A stretch of DNA of 64,000 nt from Capsaspora owczarzaki ATCC 30864 (Eukaryota; Opisthokonta; Filasterea). The first letter of the stretch is position 1. Each line of letters opens with the position of its first letter. Both the position numbers and the translations under genes were made by a program. Positions 22,908 through 34,223 of this stretch are shown piece after piece. Location: NCBI RefSeq assembly GCF_000151315.2, contig NW_011887295.1, positions 1,261,607-1,325,606 of the forward strand, read 5' to 3'. The notes beneath the pieces are model-generated. The model had not been told where the DNA came from and searched no databases. It was given only the letters and a program-made list of their open reading frames with translations.

Positions 22908-25769
22908 CTACGCGTCGTCCTCATCATCATCAACAATAACACCATCGCCGTAAGAATCATCGTCTGACTCGTCGTCGATTTGAATGCCATCATCGTCATC
23001 GCTGTCATCATTGGCGGCGTCGAACGACGGTGTTGCGGGTTTTGCAATAACGTCGGGCTCTGACACGGAACTTTGGGGCGGAGGCAAGAGTGGGTTTGGC
23101 CCAAAGGCCTGGTCTGCGGAGAGCCGCGGTGATCGCAACGCACCGCCCGTAGAGTCCACAGCGGTCGTGATGCCGCTTTGATTCTCCAGCGACGCAATGC
23201 TACCGCCGAGCGAGTTCATGCTCAACCGCTTGGCGCGTTGTGCCTGTTGGTCGCAAATAACAGTTGAAATACCATCGAGCGTTGCAGCATCAACGAGCGA
23301 GTTTGGCGCGAGGCGAACAAGCAGCGACGATGCAATCAAGTTGGCAAGACGAACGGCGAGCACCGTGGTGTTGTCAGGAGAGAGCCCTGAAAAGATGTTG
23401 TACCTCAGGCAGACGGCGGACGGATGGGAGTTGGTCGGATTCTGGACTGGGTCGCACACAGCGCACAACTCGAACGAGGACGGACGCTCGGCGCTCCTGG
23501 CTCCATCTGCAACATTGGTTGGTGTTGCTGCAAAAAATGACGCAGCCGAGGTCGGGTCGCAGTTTGGGGACGCACCATTTCCGACAGACACGTCCAAGGA
23601 CGATGGTGACGGAAGCGTCGAGTTTGGAGTGATGGGTGCGCTGCCCTTGTTCATCCACGCAGCGCGCGTGGCGTTTGGAAGCGCCAGAAGTGACGTAGTG
23701 CTGGCGGGTGTTGTTGCTGCGGTGGCGAGTAAAGCAGCACACACGGGCGCCGGGCGTTGCATTGCGCGGTCATCGACGAGCTGTGCACACATGGTGAACA
23801 AGCGCCCGAGAACGCGCACCAACGACGATGCCGATGAGTTGTTGTCCAGCGAGGACATGGACGAGAGCGATCCAGTGGATCCCGTCGAGTTTGTCGGGCA
23901 GAGGCTGAGGTGCGACGTGATGGAGGCGCGCGGGGAGCGCATCATGGGAGACGACGATCCACTGTTGCTGCCGCTCCCTCCGCCATTGCCACCACCGGCA
24001 CCGGGCAAGCCAGAGCCGTGCGTGGGGGGTGAGATCAAGCTCGACGTGGACGACAACGAGGACGAGCTCGAGTTTGGCGGGGTTAGCGGTGACGACGCAT
24101 TCGGGCCACAGTCCGACATGACGCCTTCAAAGGGCATCTCGCCGCCACCACCAACGAAGGGGCTCGGCTGGCGCTCTGTGGAAACGGCCACAGTCACATC
24201 CGAGACGGTGCGGCCGATCGGCGGCCCAACACCGACGCCATACAATGGCCAGTTCGTGTTGGAGCTTGTGGCGCGGTTGCGATGGTGGAGCTCGCTCGAG
24301 CTAGGGCTGGTCGACGGCGACGGGCCCATGGCACCCCAGTAGAGCGGCATGGCCGGCACCTGCGGCTGCGTGGCCGGCGAGAGCAGACTGTTGCCACTAG
24401 TGCTGCGGATTGGCCTTGTGACGTGTCCGCTCCCAGGTGCGTAGCTTGGTACGGAGGCCGTGTGTGACGGAGGCTGTCGAGCATGGCCCCGTCTTGCATT
24501 ATTGTTGGTATTGTTGGTAGTGGTGGAGCTCGGAAGCGGCGGCGGGGATCGCGAAGGCCGAGTGGTTGCAATAGCAGTCGATAATGCCGTCAACATTGCT
24601 GCCGATGAAGCCGCAGATGGCGGTGAAGAGTTTGCTGTTGTTGTTGTTGGTGTTGTTGTTGACAGTGATGAAGTTGATGCTCCGGGATTAGCTGCTTCCA
24701 AGTTTGGCGATTTGCTCGCTGAGCCCGACACAGCAGCATTGGGAGCAGCAGCAACAGCAACAGCAGCAGTACGCAAGGCTGATGATGATGATGATAACGA
24801 AGAGGACGACAAAGGAGCGGTTGGGCCTTGCTTTGGTAGAGCGGCCTGTGCTTGTCCCTGACCAACGACCTCTGGGAGCTGGCTGTCATGAACAGCGTCT
24901 GAATGAACAAGCAGCAGTGCTGCGTCATTGAGCGCAGTTGCTGAAGTGCTTGTCGCCGTCTGCGAGCCCTGCGCCCGCTCGTGCGTCCCCGCCACCGCCG
25001 CTGGATGCGTGTGCTCGGTGAGTGCACTGCTGGGACGCCCTGTGCCAGCCACTCGGCCGCGCTCGGCGTGCTCGCTGCTCGTCCCGATTAACAGGGTGTC
25101 CCCCACCATATTTGGTGCGCCGGCCTGGGCCTGGAATGGCGACCGCGCAGCCGCAGCGGACGACTCTGCCACGGCGCCCGCAGTCACAGGCAAGTCCACT
25201 GGCACCGACGACAGGCCGGCGCGGGCGGCGGCGGGCTCGGTCGACGCGGTGGCCGAGGGGTGAGCCGCGGGTGATTGGCAGACGAATGCCGCGTCGTCTG
25301 CCACAGCCACTGCTGCTGCTGCTGCTGCTGCTGCGACGGGTGCTCCTGGTGTGCTGGTTGCTGCTGCGTGGAGCGCATTGTTGTTGGAGCGCCGTCGGGT
25401 GAGGACGGCCGACTGCTGCATCTGCAGTGGCTTGGCTGACGCGGTGGCTGCTGCTGCTGGCGGGAAGCCGCCGAGATCATTCTGCTCTGATTGGTGATCT
25501 ACGTCCAGCACCTCGCTCCCACTGTGCATCCCAGCACCAGCACCACCAGCACCACCAGCACCGCCACCCAGCGCATACGACGCATGCTCGGGCGCAGCTG
25601 CCTCGTCGCTGGCGTGCTGCTTCTGCTTGTGCAGCCGTCGCTGGGACGATCGTCGACCAAGTCCCGCCGCTGGCTGCTGCAGAGTGCCACCCCCGCTGGT
25701 GCTTCCCTCATGGATGCAGCCATCAATGCTTGCAGCATGTTGCTGCTGCTGGTCGTGGACGTGCGACAT
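22908..25769 (-). CDS. Unrecognised 953-aa low-complexity protein
   Basis: A single open frame of 953 aa that I do not recognise. The first ~640 residues are Ala/Ser/Thr/Gln-rich with homopolymers. Less biased sequence lies at about 643-700 (RVLGRLFTMCAQLVDDRAMQ) and 766-846 (SSFELCAVCDPVQNPTNSHP, CLRYNIFSGLSPDNTTVLAV). The latter looks like a folded domain with CxxC and hydrophobic helices. The end is strongly acidic. A 381-codon frame lies antisense, but the minus-strand frame is much longer, begins with ATG and carries the better-looking domain. It could be a scaffold or nuclear regulator; the sequence does not decide. Its intronless state matches the RGS gene next door. Confidence 0.65.
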   Translation of the reverse strand: MSHVHDQQQQHAASIDGCIHEGSTSGGGTLQQPAAGLGRRSSQRRLHKQKQHASDEAAAPEHASYALGGGAGGAGGAGAGMHSGSEVLDVDHQSEQNDLGGFPPAAAATASAKPLQMQQSAVLTRRRSNNNALHAAATSTPGAPVAAAAAAAAVAVADDAAFVCQSPAAHPSATASTEPAAARAGLSSVPVDLPVTAGAVAESSAAAARSPFQAQAGAPNMVGDTLLIGTSSEHAERGRVAGTGRPSSALTEHTHPAAVAGTHERAQGSQTATSTSATALNDAALLLVHSDAVHDSQLPEVVGQGQAQAALPKQGPTAPLSSSSLSSSSSALRTAAVAVAAAPNAAVSGSASKSPNLEAANPGASTSSLSTTTPTTTTANSSPPSAASSAAMLTALSTAIATTRPSRSPPPLPSSTTTNNTNNNARRGHARQPPSHTASVPSYAPGSGHVTRPIRSTSGNSLLSPATQPQVPAMPLYWGAMGPSPSTSPSSSELHHRNRATSSNTNWPLYGVGVGPPIGRTVSDVTVAVSTERQPSPFVGGGGEMPFEGVMSDCGPNASSPLTPPNSSSSSLSSTSSLISPPTHGSGLPGAGGGNGGGSGSNSGSSSPMMRSPRASITSHLSLCPTNSTGSTGSLSSMSSLDNNSSASSLVRVLGRLFTMCAQLVDDRAMQRPAPVCAALLATAATTPASTTSLLALPNATRAAWMNKGSAPITPNSTLPSPSSLDVSVGNGASPNCDPTSAASFFAATPTNVADGARSAERPSSFELCAVCDPVQNPTNSHPSAVCLRYNIFSGLSPDNTTVLAVRLANLIASSLLVRLAPNSLVDAATLDGISTVICDQQAQRAKRLSMNSLGGSIASLENQSGITTAVDSTGGALRSPRLSADQAFGPNPLLPPPQSSVSEPDVIAKPATPSFDAANDDSDDDDGIQIDDESDDDSYGDGVIVDDDEDDA

Positions 25770-26473
25770 GCTTGATAGTCAGGAGAGAGCCAAAACCAGA
25801 GCGCGCCTTCTCTTTCTCAGAAAATCTCTCTCGCTCTGACTCGCTTGTGAGGGGCTGCCCTGTTGTGTGTCTGCTTCAGTCGTCGGTTTTTGGCTTCAGT
25901 TGGATGCAATGAGCACTTTGCTGCAAAATAAAACACAATGATGGTCTCGAAAAAAAAAAAAAAAAAAAAAAAAACAGAGGAAAGCTCGTCAACAGAAACT
26001 GAGACTGGTTGAAAATGTCAAGGAAATATTGAAAAATGATCTACCAGCCCCAAAAAAAAAAAAAAAAAAAAAAAAAAAACAATGATACAGTAATGAAAGA
26101 CAAGGCGCATCAAAAAAGGAGAAAAATCAAATGCCGCGAACGTGCCTTTTGTTTGCTTGCTTTTGTTTCAAACCAGAAACGGGAAGAAGGGTTTGCAGGG
26201 CGAGGCACAACAAGAAACGGAAAAAAAGGGCGAAAATGGGTATTGATCCCAAAACCAAATCACCAAGGATACAGCAACCTCCAAGGGGTGGTAGAAGACA
26301 AAGTCATAAAACATGTAATCCAAAATGGAGGATCAGAACAAAGTACAAAGAAATCAACAACAAAGCAAAAGAAGAAGAAAAAAATCCACAAACAACCATT
26401 CAACCTACGCTTCAAAGTCACAGGGACAAGAACCAAAAAAAAAAAAAACACTGTTTCACTATTGTTGGCTGTT
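25770..26473. other. Intergenic DNA with long A tracts
   Basis: A runs of about 25 bases (25950-25974) and 28 bases (26051-26079) lie between the 953-aa gene's start and the Mic60 stop, both on the minus strand. Lys-rich frames crossing this region are explained by the A tracts. No gene is seen. Confidence 0.6.
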
Positions 26474-28604
26474 TTACGCAAGCCCTTGAGCAGCAAGGCT
26501 GGCAAAGGAAGTCAAAAGCGCGGCTGCTTGCTCGGCTTCAAGAGTAGCGCGCGCTTCCTTGAGCCAGTCGTTGGCCAGACGGCGCGGCCAGCCTTTGAGC
26601 TGATTCAAGTGCCGTGCGGCGCTGTCGAGATCGCCGTGGCGGATGTAGTACTCGGCGCGGGCAACGATCGAGTCGGGATCATCGCCGGCGACAAGTCCTT
26701 TACGCTCCAGCATAAAGACGCTAAAGAACGAGGACAGGGCATGCGCAATCACGCCATCCTCGGCTTCTGGCACGAGGGCAACACGTCGCACAGCGCGCTT
26801 GACATTCTCGAGTCGGAGAGTGAGGAAGGAGAGCGTGCGCGGACCGTGGTCCAAAACGGCCTCAGGAATGCTGTCGAGGGCAGTCTGTACCATCGCACTG
26901 CCAGCACCCGCAATGCGCAGCGCCTCCACCTCGGTGCGGACGGGCAGTCCCGCCTTCAACTTGCTCGCCAGGGCCGTCGTCGTGAGGAAGAACTTTTGGG
27001 TTTCCTGGCTCTGGTAATGGGCATGCGCTTGGGTGTCGAGCACAGACTCGAGAGCTTTCGTTCGGACAAGCAACGATTGCAGCACAGCCAGTCGTTGGGC
27101 TCGCTCTCGGCCCAGAGCGAGGGCGGAATGCAACTCCCACTCCTCGGAAATGTCCTTCTCGCGAGCCTTCAGCTCGGCAGCAAAATTGGCAGTCAACGCA
27201 TCCTTCTGGGTCGCAAGTCGATGCTGCAAGTCATGTGCGAAGGTAGCCAGCAACTGCTCGCGTTCGTGTTTGCGCGTTTCCTGGTGATCCCGGACTGCAG
27301 CGGCGAGCTCTGTGGCGGCACGTTGTCGGATGTGTGCTAGTTGTCGAGCCATCGCTTCGTTAGACACTGTGCCATCGATAGAGGCCACGTCGAGGTCGGT
27401 CACAGACGAAGAAGAAGAAGAAGAAGAAGACGAAGAAGAAGCCGTGTTGTCGGCAGACGCCCGAATGACGCGCTCGAGCTGCTCGACACGGTGAAGCATC
27501 TCGGTCAAGTCAGTTGGCTGCGCAGCAGCGCTCTCGTGGCCGACGGGGTGGGACGAGGTGTCTGTTGGCGTGTGCAGGGACGCTTCTGCTGCGGCGGAGC
27601 CAGGGGCGACAACATCTGCCGGCAAGTCGGTTGCGGGAATGGCGGCCAAAGCAGCAGCTACGACGGGTGCTGCTTCGCCTGCAGGTGCAGTGGTGTCTGG
27701 AGTGGCGGCGTCCGCTGTGGCAGGCGCTGGTGCAGCATCCACTGCTGGAGTAGCAGGGGCAGCTGGGTTGGTCTCTGCAACCACAGACTCTGCGGCAGTC
27801 GTGGCAGGGCTCACAGCAGCGGCGGCGGCAGCAGCGGTCGCCTCTGACTTTTCAGCTGCGGGCTTTTTGGTTGACTTGCTGCTGGCTTTGACAGGCGGTT
27901 TGCTCTGTGACAGCAAAAGCGGAAAAGGACAAAAAAAAAGCATCAAAGTGACTAGAGTGAGTGATCCAGGGATTTTTTTTCGACTGGGCTGCTTCTCTTC
28001 TTTTGGAGAATGACCGGGTTTGACGGTTCAGAGGATATGCTGTCTGCACGGAAAATCGAAAACCACCTACCTCCTCAGGCTTGTCTGCCTGCTCTGGCTT
28101 GGCCTTTTCCGCCTTGACGCTGTCTGCCTTTTCAACCTTGTCCACCTTCTCCGTCTTTCGAATCTCGGGCATCTTGTAGCCTTGGATGGGCTTGGGTGGG
28201 GCGACAGGAGCTGGAGCGAGCTTGACGGGAGCGGGTCCGACAATTTGCTCGCCGTACGGGACGTGTTTGCGCACGGCATCGCGGGCGTCTTCGCTAACGC
28301 TGGTCAGAGCCAGGCCTGCGGCAGCAGCTGTGACGAGCACGCCGGTGGCAATGAGGATGGCAGATCTGCCCGCGCCACTGCTGCCGCTGCCCGACGAGGA
28401 CGAAGAATTGTCTCCGGCTGTGAATGAGCGAGCGCCACCCGCCGCTGCCGACGATGACGGTGGCTTGTTGGATGCACCCGTTGTCGGCGCAGACGCGAGT
28501 GCGGCAGTCCGTGTCGCGAACGCGCGCACCGTCGTGTTCGGGGTTGCAGCCGCGGCGACGAGTGATCGCCGTGACGCCGGCCTCAGCGCAAGAGCAGCAA
28601 GCAT
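26474..28604 (-). CDS. MICOS complex subunit Mic60 (mitofilin)
   Basis: Two exons (28071-28604, 26474-27904; phase 0) give 654 aa. The N-terminus is an Ala/Arg/Ser-rich mitochondrial presequence (MLAALALRPASRRSLVAAAA). A transmembrane segment follows at about 82-100 (AILIATGVLVTAAAAGLAL), then a low-complexity Ala-rich spacer and a long coiled coil (about 340-480). The C-terminal mitofilin signature is intact: ARAEYYIRHGDLDSAARHLN, then QLKGWPRRLANDWLKEARAT. Mic60 is the inner-membrane core of MICOS. It shapes crista junctions and contacts outer-membrane import and assembly machinery. The ATG at 28604 is chosen because the frame extends upstream only through non-ATG codons. Confidence 0.92.
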
Positions 28605-28919
28605 GTTGGGGTTTGTTTCGGATTGCCTCAACAAGCGGAATGAAAGTTTTTTGGGGGGTTGTTTGTTTTGCTTGGAGGGTGGTCCTTTTGGCTATGAAGG
28701 GGGGGGGATAGCAAGACGAAGAACGAGAACGAGAGCCTGTTGACAGAGTCAAGAACAATGGTGAGCGAAACGAGGATCAAGTTCAAGAAAGGGGGAGCAT
28801 TGTTGACGTTGTTGTTGTTGTTCTGAGTGAACAGAGTCGGAAGAAGGGGAGAGTGGACGAGTGACAGCGAGAGAGAGAGAGGGCATTGAGAGATCGCTGA
28901 ATCCAATGCAACGCCAGCC

Positions 28920-28950
<31 letters not shown>

Positions 28951-29376
28951 GCATTGTTGTTTCAAAGCCAATGGTGCATGAAAGGCGGGTGGGAAGGGGG
29001 ATCAGCGAGAGAGAGAGAGAAGGAGGGGTGAGTACGATGGAGAAGATACTCGGAGATAGAGAGTGAAAGAGAGAGTGTGTGTGAGAGAGAACGATTTACA
29101 GGCCGAAGACAAAGAAAGACTGGATTTGCTCGTCTCAGAAGCTGAGATGTGAGAGTAAAACGCGAAAGAGCGAAAACAAGCACTGCAAGTAAATTAACAG
29201 TAGCAAAAGAGACGTTGAATGCAAAAAAGTGCATTGGCTGATTGTCAGTGAAAAGCTCAACTCAAAGCTCAATGCTTTCTGGCTTTTGAGCCTTCCGATC
29301 GTTGTTCATTCGGTGTTAGTATCATTGTTCTAATAATTATTACTATTATTCACTCATTCTTCATTTTGTTATCTGG
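28605..29376. other. Divergent intergenic region, Mic60 / KANSL2-like
   Basis: This should hold the two outward promoters. It contains an A tract of about 26 bases (28920-28945), GA-rich runs (28870-29090) and no supported gene. Confidence 0.55.
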
Positions 29377-31676
29377 ATGGACGACGCTGTTGCTCAACCG
29401 CCGCTGGACGAGCACGCAGCCGCCGTCAATAATGCAGCAGATAGCACGACAGACAGCACGGACAGCGCTCTCGCCGCAGTCATTGCCGAGTCGGCCAACA
29501 CGCCGTCCGTGCCAGTGCCAGGCCCAGTGCTGCTGCACGCGCCCGCTGGCCTGACGATTGAGGCGATCGACGGGCTGCTCTTTGAAGTGGAAGCAACGAC
29601 AGGCTCCACTTCCGCTGTTGCTACTGCTGCTGCTGATGTTGCTGCTGCTGCTGCTGCTGCTGCTCCAGAACCAACAGTCACACGCAAGCGCGTTGGGACG
29701 AACGTGCGCTACCTGCAGCAGCCTCAGAGCGGGGCAGCTGCTCAGGCCTCCGCCTCTGCCACGGCGAGCCTCATGCCGTGCACCTTCTCGGGACGCATCT
29801 GCGTGGCAGATCGGATTCCTGGGTATGGATTCTGCGCTCGTCACATTCTGGAGGACACCACTGCGCCGTGGCGACAGTGCCAGTTTGTCTCGAGCGTCAC
29901 TGGAAAGCGCTGCCCAACGCCAGTCTCCACCTCGGCCGAGGTGATGTGCTGCGATGTTCACGTGCAGATCATGAACATGTCGCACGGTGGTGGTGCTGTT
30001 CGTCAGCCAAACCCCTCCTCTTCCTCCTCCTCCTCCTCCTCGGCGGCGGCCGAGTCCGTCGCGGCGGCCTCTTCGGCTGCTGTTGCTGCTGCTGCGGTTG
30101 CTGCTTCTGCTGCGGCTGCTGCTCTGGTTGCTGCCCAGCGGAAAAAGCGACCAGTCGAAGAGCTGTCTGCGGACGAGCTGACCAAGGTCAATGCAGCAAA
30201 CAGCCAGTTGGCAGCAGTCCAGCAGCAGCAGCGAAAGCGAGTCCGGTTTTTGCAGACGCTGTCCGCACTGGGTGTTTCTGAAGAGAGCACAAAGATGCTG
30301 CAGGTGAAGCATCTTACGCAGACTACCAACAAACGCATGGGTGCCTCCCACGAGGCAATGCAGCTCGCAGCATCATCACTCAACGCCGGTCGCGATGGTA
30401 CGTACCTGCTTTTTCGGCCTGCTCCTGTGTCTCATTCCTCTTGCATGCTAACGTTGCCGTGAAAATCCGTGTGTGTTGCGATTCCGAATCAGAAGACTCG
30501 AGCGACGAAGACATGGTCGAACCAGACGAAGAGTGGTTTTGCTCGAACGAGGAGGCTACTGTTCCAGGCCCTGACTCGTCCCTGGAACCGTTGGTCTTGC
30601 AAGATGATTTCCTACGTATTGATCCTCTCCGGTACGAACTTTTTTGTTCAAGTCCTTTTTCCAGAGTTGTGTTTTTGTCTTTGAAAATGCTAAAGGCGCT
30701 CAACCTCTCGTTGTGGTTGTGGAACAGAAATGCTGAAATCCTCTCTGAAAAGGAACTGTATGAATACCGAATCTCGTGCATGGAACGAATGCGCGAGCTC
30801 TACACGCAACAATTTCAGCGGTTGACGGACGTGCTGGAGCGCAAGTGTCGCTCGCTTGCCCGTACGGCTGAAGAAATTGCAGGAACGCAACTTGCGCAGC
30901 TCCCGCCCAATGCGTCAAAGTACATGACCGACAGCCTATTGGAATCCGTCGTTTCGTCGCTCTCCGATCGAGAGGGCACAATGCCGTTGCTGACTGTCTC
31001 AACCCATCAGCTCAATATTAAACGCCACCGTCGGGCAGTGGATGTGCACAACGCTCTCGCTGCCATCAGCAAGCGCGCCATCAGCGAGCAATTTGACGCG
31101 AGCGCGAAAGATCAGCCAATGGCCGTTGTCTGCGCTTTCGACAACCCGCTTGGTCGAGGCTGTCTGAACTCACCTTTGCCGCTTTCAAAGTACTGCAGTT
31201 CACGTAAGTTTTTACACGTTGCTCTTATTTGATGCGATAGGTGTGAAAAGCGTTTCACTTCTTGGCAACTGACGCATGTTGTTTTTTTCCATTTCTTCCT
31301 TGCAGATATTCTCAAGGATCCGTTGCAAGTCTTGTTTCGCCAATGCCAGTTTACCGATTCTCGCTCGGCACAAGAGACCGGGCAGCCATTGGCCTGCACC
31401 ACGCCGGTGCTGGTCTCCCAACATCCCCCGCTGTGTGCAAGCCACCTTCACCTTCATGCCTTCCCACAGCTGGATGCACGACGCGACGAAGCCAATTCGG
31501 CTGTGGCCGCGCAGGTTGCCGCCACAGCTCGTGTCACCGCGCCACTCAAACGGTCCAGCCGAGACTCGATCAGCTCCAGCAGCTCGACATCCAAACTGCG
31601 ACGACCCGTTCCAGATCCTCGGCCACCCTCTGCTCCCTCCCCCATGTCAGATGTCACAATGATGTCTACCAATTAA
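29377..31676 (+). CDS. KANSL2-like NSL/INO80-type chromatin subunit
   Basis: Four exons (29377-30397, 30493-30631, 30728-31203, 31306-31676) give 668 aa. Two C3Hc3H zinc modules bracket the protein. The first (about 134-195) has CTFSGRICVADRIPGYGFC, ARHILEDTTAPWRQCQF and GKRCP. The second (about 521-590) has CAFDNPLGRGC and, across the last intron, CSSHILKDPLQVLFRQCQF. An acidic EDSSDEDM block and a helix (EKELYEYRISCMERMRELYT) lie between, in the order seen in human KANSL2. KANSL2 is a subunit of the NSL complex with the MOF acetyltransferase. INO80D shares the zinc module and is the alternative, but module order and the QVLFRQC block favour KANSL2. Poly-Ala and poly-Ser runs interrupt exon 1. 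Confidence 0.85.
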
Positions 31677-31910
31677 GTTAACCTTGCTGTTCCCATCTCT
31701 CCTTTTTGATATTTCGTGTGGTGCAACGTTGTTGTTGTTGTTGTTGTTGTTCGATCAACACTTGAGTTTTTTTTGTTTTGTTTTTCTCTGTTTGTATTTC
31801 TTCAAGACGTTCTGTGCGTGCGAATTGATCGAGTCAAAAACGAACACAATGAGAAACCAGGAATGCTGTTTTCCCTTGCTTCCATCCCAGCTCACACCTC
31901 ACACTCAGCT

Positions 31911-33647
31911 TCAAGTGCGCGCAACGTGCTTGGAAATACGTTGAACAAACACGTCGGGAGTAACAACGTCGACGCCGGCCTGGAGCAACGAAGCGCACGT
32001 GGCAACATCCTGCACCGAATTGGTCCAGACGTGCACTGGAATGAGCGTGTACGAGTCGGCGGACTGAATGTTGCGCGGCAAGGCGTTGATCTTGGCTGCG
32101 AGCGTCTGCGGCGTTTCAAAGGTGCCGCTCCACAGGTTGTAGCGTCCGCCAATCACAGGCTTGCCGTTCATCCAGGTCAGTGAGCCGTTGAGCAGGGCAT
32201 AGTTGTCGTAAGGGTAGAGGAAGACCGCGTCGACGTTGGGCTCGGCGATCAGACTGTCGAGGTTGTTGGTCGGGTTGTCGTTGTCGGTGGTGATGACATT
32301 GACAATCCGCAGATCGGTCGCCGCCATAAAGTCGGACGTCAGCGTCGAGAACTCGGCCATGTTGGGCAGGCTGTTGGGATAGCCATAGCCGAGGCCCGAG
32401 GGCGCGGCGACGAAAAAGTCGCGGCCGGGCATGCCAGCCGTGGTGCCGTTCGAGGCCGTGTCGTACAGGTACTGCATGACGGCAGGAGCGAGCTCGAAGA
32501 GCGCTGGAGAAATCGTCCATCCAAGGTTGGTCTTGCCCTTGGCGGTGGTATTGTACCAGGCCATAAAGCTGGTGAGCAGCCACTGAATGTTGTCGCCGTC
32601 CGTCATCAAGAAGCAGACAGTGTGGACGGCCGGCGGCGGCGACGGCACGTCATTCGCATGCGTCTTTTGGGTGAGCGCAAACGTGCTGGACACATTCAGG
32701 TTGGCCAGGACGGACAGGTTGATGGCCCAGTCCGCAGCATGCACGACGGCGTGGTGCTCCGAGGCAAACCCGACCAATCCGTTTTCGCTGACACCCCAGC
32801 CAAACAGCGCGGCAAGCGGCGACTGGTCGAGCCGAGAGAAGGCGCGTTTCGCGGTGGCAGACGCGTTCAGATCGCTCGTAATGAAATAGCTGAACGACTG
32901 AGAAAACACAGTCCAATCGCTGAGCTGGTCTGGCATGGCGGTGGTCTGGAAGGTAATGGTCGTGTTGCTGAAGGCGGATCCGAATGTGTCGAGGGCCCAA
33001 TCAAAGCTGCGACCGGTCGAAGCGCGGACGTCGTAGAGCTGGACAAGGCCGAGCGATTGCAGGAGCGGCACGTTGGTGGGATCGGTCGCAATGGCGCCTG
33101 GCACGGCGGCGCACACGGACAGCGCGACGTTGACCGAGTCGCCGAACGACGGGTTGGCGCCATCGTACAGGACAAACCCGGCAATGGACGAGCGGAAGCG
33201 GGTGAGCACGGCGGTGAGGTTGCGCTCGATCGAGTGGTCGGGCGTAACGCCGAACGAGAGCGCGGCCTGCTCCAGCCACAGCACAAAGTCCTGCGAGGTC
33301 CCCGCGAGCGTGCTGTTCGACGAGAAGCGGTAGAGCGCAGGTCGGCCGTTGCGTGCAAGCTGGCCCTGCAGCGTGTTGACAAGCACGCGCTGGGCGACGG
33401 ACAGGTACGCGTCGTCAATCGTCACGACGACCGCGGCGGGAAGCGGCGAGCTCGGGTACGGGCTGCCGGCAATCCGCTTGGCATGAGCGGGTTGGCCGCC
33501 CACGCCTGCGAGCACCACGAGCACCGCCACCAGCATCATCATCATCATGTGCATCATCATCATCTTTGTCATCGTTGGCGTTGTCATCGTCAGCTTGGGG
33601 CTGGCACGCACGGCGGCGACGCGTGCTGGGATTGAGCCGCGGCGCAT
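31911..33647 (-). CDS. Secreted GxGYxYP-family protein (putative glycoside hydrolase)
   Basis: A single frame of 578 aa. A Met-rich hydrophobic N-terminus (MMMMMLVAVLVVLAGVGG) fits a signal peptide. The start could be any of several Mets; an arginine-containing extension precedes them. The family motif GxGYxYP is present as PSGLGYGYPNSLP (about residue 415), with CFLMTDGDNIQWLLTSFMAW before it and WNGKPVIGGRY-like sequence after. About ten N-glycosylation sequons (NST, NLT, NTT, NAS, NLS, NVS, NGT, NGS) agree with secretion. The family is annotated as a putative carbohydrate hydrolase from structure and is common in bacteria. The reaction is not established. No introns are seen, in contrast with most neighbours. 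Confidence 0.85.
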   Translation of the reverse strand: MRRGSIPARVAAVRASPKLTMTTPTMTKMMMMHMMMMMLVAVLVVLAGVGGQPAHAKRIAGSPYPSSPLPAAVVVTIDDAYLSVAQRVLVNTLQGQLARNGRPALYRFSSNSTLAGTSQDFVLWLEQAALSFGVTPDHSIERNLTAVLTRFRSSIAGFVLYDGANPSFGDSVNVALSVCAAVPGAIATDPTNVPLLQSLGLVQLYDVRASTGRSFDWALDTFGSAFSNTTITFQTTAMPDQLSDWTVFSQSFSYFITSDLNASATAKRAFSRLDQSPLAALFGWGVSENGLVGFASEHHAVVHAADWAINLSVLANLNVSSTFALTQKTHANDVPSPPPAVHTVCFLMTDGDNIQWLLTSFMAWYNTTAKGKTNLGWTISPALFELAPAVMQYLYDTASNGTTAGMPGRDFFVAAPSGLGYGYPNSLPNMAEFSTLTSDFMAATDLRIVNVITTDNDNPTNNLDSLIAEPNVDAVFLYPYDNYALLNGSLTWMNGKPVIGGRYNLWSGTFETPQTLAAKINALPRNIQSADSYTLIPVHVWTNSVQDVATCASLLQAGVDVVTPDVFVQRISKHVART

Positions 33648-34223
33648 TGTTAATAAATTGCCGTTAAATGATGGCTGGAGCGGGTTAAAAAAAAAACAAT
33701 CAAACGTTAAAGATCAAAACAAACAAACGCAACGCAACGAATTCGATCAATAAAGTTGGTTACAGCACAAACCAGAAGGGAATAAAAAAAAAAGTGGAAT
33801 GAAGAACGACCGAGTTTACATTGAGACCGAAAAACGCCTCTCGGAAATCGACATCTGCCGCGATTTCGGCGACTCTATTCGAACGCCCTCCCTCCCCCCC
33901 AAACAACAGCAAAGTCATCGCAATGCATAGTGTGTGTCAAGTCGGGGCAGCGGTTGAGAGAGTACAGTCCAACAAGCTTGGCCCTTCGGTTTTTTTTTTT
34001 TTTTCGTTTTTCTGGTCCTGCCTTTTCCTGCGAACATGCAATTCCACAATTCTGCAAATTTGTTTGGTTTTTTTTTCTCTGTCATCCAATAAAGATCGCT
34101 CCGAAAAAAAGCGAATAATTGAGAGAAGATCAACATTCTGCTTTTGGATGCGATTTCATTCCATCTTTTTTTTTTTTTTTCTTCTTCTTCTTCTTCTTTT
34201 TCGTTCTTCTTTGTCTTTTCATC
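33648..34223. other. Divergent intergenic region, GxGYxYP / RING genes
   Basis: Presumed promoters of both genes. It contains T-rich and A-rich tracts, including about 33991-34004 and 34167-34200. The latter is a T run and (CTT)n about 25 bp upstream of the RING start. No gene is seen. Confidence 0.55.

Noticed and set aside
23197-24342. 381-codon open frame on the plus strand
   Set aside because: It lies fully inside the 953-aa minus-strand frame, is compositionally biased and has no recognisable domain.
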